From NCBI RefSeq assembly GCF_014066305.1, contig NW_023501191.1:1-15621 (forward strand): a DNA stretch of 15,621 nt. Direction: 5' to 3'. The position numbers were made by a program, and so were the translations under genes. The notes beneath the pieces were generated by a model. The model was given only the letters and a program-made list of their open reading frames with translations. It did no database searches and was not told where the DNA came from. The stretch is from Letharia columbiana (taxonomy: Eukaryota; Ascomycota; Lecanoromycetes; Lecanorales; Parmeliaceae). This document shows, piece by piece, positions 8,080-15,621 of this stretch; within the stretch, counting starts at the first letter, position 1, and each line of letters begins with the position of its first letter.

Positions 8080-9341
8080 TCATCGATCGAACCAACCGGT
8101 ATACCATTGGGGTTTTCCGTTTTCTGCTTTTTCGGTCTGGTGCAGGTATTGGCGTAATGCCCTTTTCCTCCACAATTGTAGCATTCCACACTATCCAGGT
8201 GAGACTTGTCATCCTTGGATTTGTCCTTAGACTTGTGGTCTCGGGGCCGTTTATCCCTCAAATCGGAGTCGTTTTGTCTACGCGACGACTGCGATCCCTT
8301 ATATTGAGGATTTTGATTTCCTCGCTGTTGGCTCCCTTGTGGGTTAGAAACACTACCCACTCCGTATCCTCTGGAAGATCCTTACTTCCGATTGTTATTC
8401 TCTAAGCGTGTCGCAAGCGTTAGAAGCTCGTCTCGCTTAGTTGGCACGGTTTGAACATTGGCCAGCTGGTGGCGAAGGTCCGCACGGAGCTTCGTGAACA
8501 AGTGGTATACTTGTTGATCCTCAGTGTAGGGATCCATTTGGGCTTCCAGCGATCGGAGATAGTTATCGAATTGGCGCACAGTTTGATTTTGCCTCTGACT
8601 GGCATCCGTGTACGCTTGGGCGACGTCAAGCCCGCGATTCACTGGGTCTTCAATTTGGTTTAGCAGGAAGTCAATGAACTCCTGCCATGTGTAGTCATGA
8701 TTCGGAAATCTATCCTCCTCATTGGCCCACAATTCTTTCTGATCGTCGTCAAGAGATTGACGAGCCCAAAGGATCTTATCCTTTTCGGCAAGGAAGTTTT
8801 CCGGGGTCAGGCGAAACGCCCCGTTTGCCTCCCGTACCAGGGCTCGATGCTCCCGGACACTCTTCCCATGATAAATTGGCGATTTCTCTGGCCGAATTGT
8901 CTTTCGAGGCCGCTGGACGACATTATCGTATTCGAGGCCAGCATCGTTCGTGGTCCTCTTCGTTCCTGGAGTCGCTAATGACCTCGATGTGTCATCGCCG
9001 CTGTTGCGACTACGACCTGCAGGCGTTTCACCCCGTTCGAGTGAAACAATTTCCGCTTCCAAAGATTGGAGGCGACGTTCTTACACGAGTGCGTCTCGGC
9101 GACGAGTGGCATACTCTACCCTATCGCTCAGGGTACAAGCAGGTTCGTTAACCTATTCGTTAGTATCTAGTTCCTCACTAGAGGTACTCCCTTGACTATA
9201 GGCAGCATCATCATTATCATCACTGCTACTCGATTCCTCCGCTGGATTATTGCCTGCGGATGGTGTAAAGACCTCTTCATTAGAGTCTATGATACGCCCT
9301 GATATCTCTGGTTGCACTGTGGTGACATTTTGATTCGACAT
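8016..9341 (-). pseudogene. gag, capsid-nucleocapsid polyprotein with three premature stops
   Basis: Gag forms the virus-like particle and packages element RNA. The ATG at 9339-9341 starts MSNQNVTTVQPE. An acidic, Ser-rich N-terminal part follows (AEESSSSDDNDD), then a heptad-like segment near 9070 (ERRLQSLEAEIVSLE). The capsid domain of the retrotransposon gag type spans about 8430-8800; a Trp-containing core (YTWQEFIDFLLNQ) is followed by TVRQFDNYLRSLEAQM. A basic region precedes a single CCHC zinc knuckle, CYNCGGKGHYANTC, near 8170. All pieces are in the same frame, but stops interrupt it: TAG at 9153-9155, TAA at 9081-9083 and TAA at 8382-8384. Each is one C to T change in CpA context from CAG or CAA. 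The TGA at 8016-8018 is likely the natural gag end, because the -1 pol frame already overlaps it by about 60 bases. Confidence 0.9.
8046..8052 (-). promoter_or_regulatory. Putative -1 ribosomal frameshift site (GGGAAAA)
   Basis: On the sense strand the gag codons run gcG GGA AAA, so the heptamer fits X XXY YYZ in the gag frame. It lies inside the window where gag (ending 8016) and the protease frame (open from 8079) overlap, and a -1 slip here leads straight into the protease frame. A weak downstream stem, ACTCC with GGAGT and a 21-base loop, starts about 18 bases after the heptamer, which is farther than usual. I infer this as the original Gag-Pol switch; function is not shown. Confidence 0.55.
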
Positions 9342-9374
9342 TGTGCCGGCCGACGACGACCCGTTTTGTTAGCG
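9342..9374 (-). other. 5' leader of the retroelement
   Basis: This is a GC-rich stretch between the gag ATG and the AT-rich edge, and it should hold the primer binding site. On the sense strand CGCTAACA (9374 to 9367) ends in CA, like an LTR 3' end, leaving a leader of only about 25 bases that begins AAACGGGTCG. I cannot match this to a specific tRNA 3' end; many fungal gypsy elements self-prime. Confidence 0.4.
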
Positions 9375-10565
9375 TTTAGTATAATAATATAATTCTTATA
9401 ATTCTTATAATTCTTATAATTATATAATAAATTATAATTATTTATTTAATCGCTTTTTATATATATAAAGTTTAGAAAATAATAATTATTTATATATTTA
9501 CTCTCGCGTCTTTAAAGAGCGAAAAATCGATTTTTAACGAAATCTATATTATAAATAAAATTTAAAAGTAATTTATAATACGATATAATTTTCTTTTAAT
9601 TACGTCTTTTATATTTACTTTATTAGATATAGCTATTATAATTATATTTATTATTTACTTTTTTATAAAATAAATATAATTTTTAAAAATATTAATTTTT
9701 ATATTAATATTTTTAAATTAATATTTAAAAGATTAAAGACTAATTTAAATATATAAGATTATAAGTTATTCTATAAGAATTTATAGTATTATAATCTATA
9801 TATCTATAATTATCTTATTTTAAATAAAATTATTATTATTTAAAAGAATAATATTAATAATTTATTAGATATATCTAAAATTAGAGATATATTAATAGAG
9901 ACTTAAAGTAATAAGAGATTTAATATTTTATATTAATATTTAATCTATATATCTCTACTCTATTCTCTTATTTTTTATTTAATAAATTATTATAGAATAA
10001 TAATATATCTAATATAGATATTATATTAATAAAAAAGAATTTATTAAGCGAAATAAAAATAATAAAGTCGTTTTATAAGTTAAAGAAATTATTGATTAAG
10101 ATAACTCTATATAAATATATTATTTTTATATTATAAATCTATATTATTTATTTCTTCTATTCTATTAAATATTAATTTCTTATAAATATATAATATAAAG
10201 TCGTTTTAATAAGTTTAATTATCTTTTTTATTACGATAGATTATTATAATATTTTATTTATAATATTTATATAACTATTAAAATTAATTAATTTTATTAA
10301 TTAAAGATAATTTAGAAGATTATTTAAATTAGAATCTATTAAATAGTTATTAATATTTAAATTAATAAAATTAGTATAAATAAATTAATTAAGAAATAAT
10401 ATATGATTCTTTTTTTCTTTTTAAAGAAAATTTATAATTTATAAAATAACTCTATTAAAATATTATTACTCTATTTATTAAATTTAATTAATTAAATCTC
10501 TTAATAACTTTTATTTATAATTTAAAATATATTAAGATTATTAAAAATCTCTTATCTAGTAAATA
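9375..10565. repeat. RIP-degraded AT-rich DNA between the retroelement and the island
   Basis: The sequence is highly AT-rich, has almost no CpA/TpG and contains no gene. If the element once had a 5' LTR, it would begin here, but no matching copy could be recognised left of 3982. The stretch starts with a 9-bp tandem repeat (9391-9417). I see no other structure that stands out from the AT-rich background. Confidence 0.75.
9391..9417. repeat. 9-bp tandem repeat, three perfect copies
   Basis: AATTCTTAT occurs at 9391-9399, 9400-9408 and 9409-9417, followed by a partial copy beginning AATTAT at 9418. It lies just outside the retroelement leader and may belong to a degraded LTR. Confidence 0.85.
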
Positions 10566-10593
10566 TCGTAGAGGAAATACACGATAAGGGTAT

Positions 10594-10603
10594 GTCACGT
10601 GAC
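10594..10603. promoter_or_regulatory. CACGTG (E-box type) palindrome, copy 1
   Basis: GTCACGTGAC is a perfect 10-bp palindrome centred on CACGTG, the core bound by bHLH factors of the Cbf1 type in fungi. A second copy lies 196 bp downstream, and both are followed by a CTCGAT-plus-T-rich string, so they may be the start of a short imperfect direct repeat. No gene is visible that it could control. Confidence 0.4.
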
Positions 10604-10789
10604 TATTGTCATTGACTCGATCTTTATTACAACTTTCAATCAACTTTTCATTAATATTAGATTTTCTATAATAATAAATTATCGGAAATTCGAAATAAAT
10701 AGAAAATTATTTAGTGATTTTCTTATTATATATTAAGCTTTATACTAATTCGAGTATCTCGCTTCGCTTATAATAGTCTATTCATCAAC

Positions 10790-10799
10790 GTCACGTGAT
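10790..10799. promoter_or_regulatory. CACGTG (E-box type) palindrome, copy 2
   Basis: The sequence is GTCACGTGAT, sharing TCACGTGA with the copy at 10595-10602. It differs from the 10-bp palindrome by one C to T change at the last base. A string matching CTCGATTTTT follows, as at copy 1. Confidence 0.4.
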
Positions 10800-10888
10800 T
10801 CATTTTCTCGATTTTTCGATTTTTCTCGAAATTTAATATATAAGTAAGCTATATAGCCCTATAAGGCTGTGGAACTTAAAGAAATTTT

Positions 10889-10910
10889 CGATAATTTTCA
10901 TAAATTATCG
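10889..10910. repeat. Perfect 9-bp hairpin
   Basis: CGATAATTT (10889-10897) and AAATTATCG (10902-10910) are exact reverse complements around the loop TCAT. A further inverted partner with 14 of 15 matches lies at 10676-10690. No poly-T tract follows directly and no role is evident. Confidence 0.7.
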
Positions 10911-11240
10911 TTATTCATTAATTCTCTACTAGTAATATATTAATATATTACTTTATAGCGTAGTATTAAAATAATAAAAAATCGATATCTCTTTCAAATT
11001 CTATTAACTATCCATTCACTATTCATTAATAATAAATTTAACTAAATTTTCTATTGATAGAAAGTTCAATATAACTCTATTAGATATACGTTATATAGAA
11101 CGTAAAATCTAGATATATTCGATATATAGTTCTCATTATATAAATCGTATTATTATCGCTAATAACTTATCTACTTTTAATTAATAGTAAATTTTCATAT
11201 GTAGTAGCTTTCGTAAGGTAAGCTATTAATCAATTTAATC

Positions 11241-13307
11241 TAATTATTAGAGTATTTAAATTAAAGCTAAAGGCTTTTATAAATAATATTCTAAAGAAAA
11301 AGATATTAAATATACTTCTATTCTTCTTACTCTCTATTATAATATAATAATTTTTTCTTATTTTATTTAATAGAGTAGTTTTTTAAATAATATATTAGTT
11401 AAATAATTAGTATAGATAATAATCTCTAAAAGTACTTTTAATATCATTTAATCTTCTATATATCGTAATTTCTATCGATTAGCCTTATAATAATTATTTA
11501 AAAAACTCTTTATCTTTATAAAAACGAAGTATAATTAATTAAAATATTAATTAATTTTAACTCTAATTAACTTTATAAATAATAAATCGAGTTGTCGACC
11601 TATATCTATATTACTAGAATTTTAAAAATAAGATTTATTATATATCTATATTCTTATTATATTATATTCTAAAGATTAATTCTTTAGCGCTATTAAAATA
11701 AATATCGCTATTAATATTAAGATCTCTAATTAAAATTTATTTTTTAATCTCTATATAATTATTATTAGATATATATTTTATAAAAATTATAATTAATATA
11801 TTATTAATAGAATAAATATTATTTTTTTTATTAAGACTTAAATAAAAATATATATAATAAATAATTTTCTAAAGGACTTTAGCGATTATATTATCTTTAA
11901 ATTAGATTTTAAATATTTTATATATTATCGATATAGATATATTAAGATATTAGATAATAAATTAAAATAGAATTATTAAATAATATTTTATAATCTTTAT
12001 TTATTAATTAAATATAATATTTATATTAATATAAAAATCTATATTAATATTAAAGCTTATAAATATATTTTTAAATATATTTATAAGAATAATAATTAAG
12101 TTAATTTTTAAATAAAGTATAAAAATAATATAAATTAGAATAATATAGATTAAAATTAGATAAATAAGATTTAAAAATATTAAGATATATAATAAATAGA
12201 CTTTATAAAAGTTTATTAAAAGATTTTTAACTTTAAATTATATAATTATAATTCTTCTATTAAATAATTATTTATTTATTTTTTAAATTAATATAATATA
12301 ATATTTAATAATAATAATAATTTATTTTATATAATTAATATAATATATAAATATTAAATTAAGCTAATAAGTTTTTTTAATTAAATTATATAATATCAAT
12401 AACGAAAATAAATAGAAGATTTCTTTTATATCGTATAATATAATATATCTAAAAAAAGAATAAATAAGATATATTTAAATAAAGTCTATATTAGAGGCGT
12501 AGAGATATTATTATAAGAATATATTATATTAATTTAAACACTAGAAAGCTCTTTTATTTATAATACCTTCTTTTAAATATATTAAACTTTATATTTTTCG
12601 AAGACTTATATATAATAGATAATAATATCTTTTCTTTTTATTATAATATCTATATAATAAAAGACTTATTTTATAATAAAATTAAATAAAATTAAATATT
12701 AAATAAAGTAGTAACTTAAAAGAAAAAATGTTATTTATAAGATTTTTTTATAATAATTCTATTATAATATAAACTCGATAATTTTTTAAATTTATAGAAT
12801 AATTATAAATTAAGATATATAGATAATTTCTTTTTTATTAAATAGAAATACTTTAAGTATAATATAAATAGCTTATCGCGTTAATAATAATATTAAAATA
12901 TTATAACTTTTTTTAATATAATATTTCTTTTTTTATATTTAAACTTTTTATATTAGATATATTTTTTCTTAATAATTTCTTTAAAGAGTTAAAGTATTTT
13001 AAATTATAAAATAAGAAAATTATCGCGCTAACGATAATTTTAAAATATTATAACTTTTTTTAATATTATAACCTTTTTTTAATTATTAAAACTTTTCGCG
13101 TTAGATATATATATATATATATTTTTTTCTTATAAATAATTTAATTCTTCTCTCGTATTTTATATATATTTCTTAATTAATACTTATTATTCTTTATTTA
13201 AATTATCTAATAATCTTATTTATATTCTTTAAATTTAATATTATACTCTTTCTCTATTAAATAATATTATTAGAGAGTTTTATTTTTATTTAAATTAAAT
13301 TAAGATA
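11241..13307. repeat. RIP-degraded AT-rich DNA, right flank part 1
   Basis: About 2 kb of very AT-rich sequence with only scattered CpA/TpG and no gene. The only distinct structure I see is the imperfect direct repeat at 12873-13131. The rest is probably RIP-degraded transposon DNA, like the left flank; no family can be named. Confidence 0.75.
12873..13131. repeat. Imperfect direct repeat, two copies about 147 bp apart
   Basis: Copy 1 is at 12873-12970 and copy 2 at 13020-13131. Both begin TTATCGCG, share TAAAATATTATAACTTTTTTTAA, then a second T-run, then TTAGATATAT and a run of T ending TTTTTTCTT. Copy 2 keeps more C and G (TATCGCGCTAACG, TTCGCGTTAG) where copy 1 has T or A, which fits independent RIP of two original copies. 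The differences also include a longer TA tract in copy 2. Confidence 0.65.
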
Positions 13308-13862
13308 TAATATATATATACTTTCTTTTTATATATATTTACTCTCTTTTAATATATATATATTCTCTTAAATTTAATTAGCTTTTACGTAATCGCTAGC
13401 TATATAAGATATAAATCTTATATATAGCTTTCTAGAGAATATTATCGAGACTCTTAGTAATAGTAAAATAAATCTTTCTTAATCTCTTAAATAATAAGAT
13501 CTTTAAATTATTCTTCTATGGCGATAGTTAATTAATTAATTACTCTCTCTTATTATTATTAGAAATATCTCTATTATACTCGAATATCTATTATTTATTA
13601 ACTATCTAATCTTTCTATAACTAGAAGATATTAAATATAATCTAGTTATTCTATATATAGACTAGCGTATTATATTTATCTCGCTATCGACTATTTCGCT
13701 ATTCGTCTTATATAGTTCTATCTCTTTTAATCTTACTTTAACTATATATAAGATTTATATCTTATATAACTAGCGGCCGCGCGAAAGCTAATTAGATTTA
13801 AGAAGAGTATATAGATATAAAAAAAGAGTATATATATATAAAAAGAGGGTATATATATATTA
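13308..13862. mobile_element. Short inverted-repeat element (MITE or foldback type), RIP-mutated
   Basis: Two 123-bp arms, 13308-13430 and 13740-13862, are imperfect reverse complements of each other around a 309-bp centre with no coding capacity. Shared blocks include the outer TAATATATATATAC, a CTCT-rich middle, AATTAGCTTT, and the inner 24-bp block, identical in both arms apart from orientation. That block is itself palindromic: TATATAAGAT-ATAA-ATCTTATATA at 13401-13424, and its mirror at 13745-13768. The total of 555 bp, long terminal inverted repeats and absence of a transposase fit a MITE or foldback element. Weak similarity may extend a few tens of bases further out. Target site duplications are not clear in this TA-rich context. 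Most mismatches between the arms are C/T or G/A, as expected from RIP. Confidence 0.75.
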
Positions 13863-15621
13863 CTTATCTTTAAATTCGCTTAAAGAAAAATAATATTAGC
13901 TCTATAAAGAATATTAATTTTATTATTAATTTTAATATAGTAAGATTATAAATAATATTATATTAATAATTAAAATTAACTTTTATATAAAAAATATAGC
14001 TGTCGAATTAATATCTAAAATTAAATATAAATAAATTTTAATAATAATTAAATTATTATAATTAATACTATTTAAAATATAATCTTTTATTTTAATAATT
14101 AATTCTTTTTTCTTAATAGCTATAAAGATATTAATAAGATTATATTTTAGAATATTATATTATAAAGAGTATAAAATAATTTTAAAATAATTATTATTAT
14201 AGCTTTATCTAGTATTATCTCTATTCTTCTTTAAAATAATCTTATTACTTATTCTCGCTTTAAGATTTCTCTTAATATTATTATTTAATTTAATTATAAT
14301 ATATTAATAAAGTTTAATTCAGCTTAGTTATTAAAGATAATTAAACTTATTTTCTAAAATAAGATCTTTATATAAAATCGCTATAATATTAAAATCGTTA
14401 ATTATATACTTTAAGATATTCGAAAAAAAATTACTTCTTTTAATAGTATAATTATATACTTCTATAATAACTTCTATTAAATTCTTTTAATTATTAAGGA
14501 TACTAAATTAAATTATATCGCTTAAACTACGTTAAAGATATTCTATTTTTAAAATTATATTTAAATTTTTAAATTAATAGAAAATATAAAATTTCGAAAT
14601 CTTAATTTAACTAATTAAGATTAAATTAATATAAAAAAATTATTTAAAGACTTTTAAATATAAATAATAAGCTTTTAATAAGCTTTAAAGAATAAAAAGC
14701 GATTAATTAATTTATTAACTAGCTATTAAATAACTTTATTATTTAATTAATTAATATTATTTATAATAATCTTAATCTATATTAAATAGCTAATTTCTAT
14801 ATATCTAAGATAATTCTTTATATTCTTAATAAATATATTATTCGATTTAATAATTAAGTTTTTAATAAATTCTTTAAAATTAAAATTATTTATAATAGTA
14901 GAGATTAAATCGTTAATAAAAAAGATAGCTTTCTTCTATTTATTAAAATAATAAATATCTTTAAATTAATTTTACTTTTATTCTATTATTTAAAGTTAAA
15001 ATAGAATTATATAATAATATTATTAAGAAATTTAAAGTAGTATATAGATTTATATAATAAGATACGTTTATAAATTAAATATATTAAATCTAAAATACTC
15101 GATTATTATATTTTTAAGAGTAAATATAATAATAAATAATATTATATATTATATATTCCTTTAATTTTATCTAATTTAAATAATCTATATACTTTCTTTT
15201 AATATATTTAATTCTTAATTTAATTAATTTTTAATATAATAATTAATAAGATTTAAGACTAATTATTATAGTAAATTAATCTATATTTATATCTCGAGAT
15301 TTTTATTTATAATTAATTATATATAATTCTAAGTCGAGTTATTAATAAGACTAGCTTATTAATTATAATTTTAAATAATTTATTAAAAAAATAATTTACT
15401 CGACTAGCGAGGTATATTAAAAATAAAATTATTAAATAAATTTTTTTTTTTAGATAAGAATATAATTAGTTAGTAATTTATAATAATAAAAGTAAATTAA
15501 ATAAGCTAAATATTATATAGAAAGTAAATAAAATTTAATTTAACTTAGAGTTAAGACTTTTATCTTCTTTATTAATTTTATAATAATAAAAATAAATTAA
15601 AAATATATAGTAAGCGATTAT
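13863..15621. repeat. RIP-degraded AT-rich DNA, right flank part 2
   Basis: About 1.8 kb of AT-rich sequence with very few CpA/TpG (one near 14321) and no gene, RNA or clear internal repeat visible by eye. It is probably degraded transposon DNA. Confidence 0.7.

Larger units (their letters stand above)
3982..9374 (-). mobile_element. Ty3/gypsy chromovirus-type LTR retrotransposon, internal region, inactivated
   Basis: Base composition jumps to near 50% GC at both ends of this 5.4-kb block. The minus strand encodes, in order, gag with a zinc knuckle, protease, reverse transcriptase, RNase H, integrase and a chromodomain. This RT-RH-IN order is diagnostic of Ty3/gypsy, and the chromodomain places it with the chromoviruses common in filamentous ascomycetes. 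Gag is in one minus frame and the protease is -1 relative to it. The rest of pol lies in the third frame because of a one-base shift near 7727. In-frame stops lie at 9153, 9081, 8382, 7945, 7253, 6896, 6821, 6257, 6248 and 4181. The block has about the size of an internal region without LTRs. No LTR pair could be recognised in the AT-rich DNA on either side; on the sense strand CGCTAACA (9374 down to 9367), ending in CA, is a possible 5' LTR terminus. The copy cannot move by itself. Confidence 0.95.
10566..11240. other. Island that has escaped RIP (CpA/TpG retained)
   Basis: Over about 0.68 kb I count about 31 CpA or TpG dinucleotides, against close to none in equal lengths on either side. 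The DNA is still AT-rich, but it looks like single-copy or non-RIPped sequence. It contains no open frame of useful length. It holds the palindrome GTCACGTGAC (10594-10603), a second TCACGTGA (10791-10798), and a perfect 9-bp stem hairpin at 10889-10910. It may be a unique spacer, a promoter relic, or a short element below the length that RIP recognises. I cannot assign a function. Confidence 0.6.

Noticed and set aside
7907..8212. A 101-codon minus-strand frame overlapping the gag-protease junction
   Set aside because: It is the third frame; the zinc knuckle lies in the gag frame and the protease active site in the -1 frame, so this one is a shadow.
4520..9195. Plus-strand open frames of 60-150 codons within the retroelement, for example 4520-4762, 6140-6388, 8076-8405 and 8687-9151
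   Set aside because: They lie opposite clearly recognisable gag and pol coding sequence, have no domain of their own, and follow from the coding strand composition.
9391..9417. CRISPR-like repeat
   Set aside because: The units are 9 bp, head to tail with no spacers, in fungal AT-rich DNA.
13401..13424. Intrinsic terminator hairpin
   Set aside because: The stem is purely AT-rich, occurs in both arms of an inverted-repeat element, and bacterial-type terminators are not expected in fungal nuclear DNA.
1..15621. Mitochondrial or bacterial AT-rich origin of the flanks
   Set aside because: CpA/TpG are selectively lost while CpG is kept, which points to RIP; no mitochondrial genes, rRNA or bacterial gene layout is seen.

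Overview
The window is fungal, most likely from a filamentous ascomycete (Pezizomycotina) with strong repeat-induced point mutation (RIP). Most of it, 1 to about 3980 and 9375 to the end, is extremely AT-rich DNA (about 15-25% GC by eye). In it CpA and TpG have almost vanished while CpG persists. In the first 711 bases I count 0 CpA, 0 TpG and 22 CpG. That pattern fits RIP (CpA to TpA on either strand) and does not fit ordinary CpG decay.

A block of near-normal composition sits inside this desert at about 3982-9374. It is the internal region of a Ty3/gypsy chromovirus-type LTR retrotransposon lying entirely on the minus strand. Read 5' to 3' on that strand it contains a short GC-rich leader, gag with a CCHC zinc knuckle, an aspartic protease, reverse transcriptase, RNase H, an integrase with HHCC and D-D-35-E residues, a C-terminal chromodomain, and a GC-rich 3' tail with hairpin repeats. 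Gag and pol are in different frames. A canonical -1 slippery heptamer lies in their overlap, so the ancestral element probably made Gag-Pol by frameshifting.

The copy is dead. It carries at least ten in-frame nonsense codons (nearly all one C:G to T:A transition from a plausible sense codon), a one-base frameshift in the protease, and asparagine in place of all three reverse transcriptase catalytic aspartates. The damage is patchy: it is dense at 6821-7260, while the 664-codon integrase-chromodomain stretch remains open. I could not find a matching LTR pair by eye. The normal-to-AT-rich transitions fall close to where the LTRs should start.

The right flank holds three other structures: a roughly 0.68 kb island at about 10566-11240 that has kept its CpA/TpG and contains two CACGTG palindromes; an imperfect direct repeat at 12873-13131; and a 555-bp non-autonomous inverted-repeat element with 123-bp terminal inverted repeats at 13308-13862. 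I see no intact host gene, rRNA, tRNA gene, CRISPR array or bacterial feature. The overall picture is RIP-silenced heterochromatin, the kind of target chromodomain integrases are known to prefer, with a younger and only partly mutated retroelement in it. I found no new functional system.
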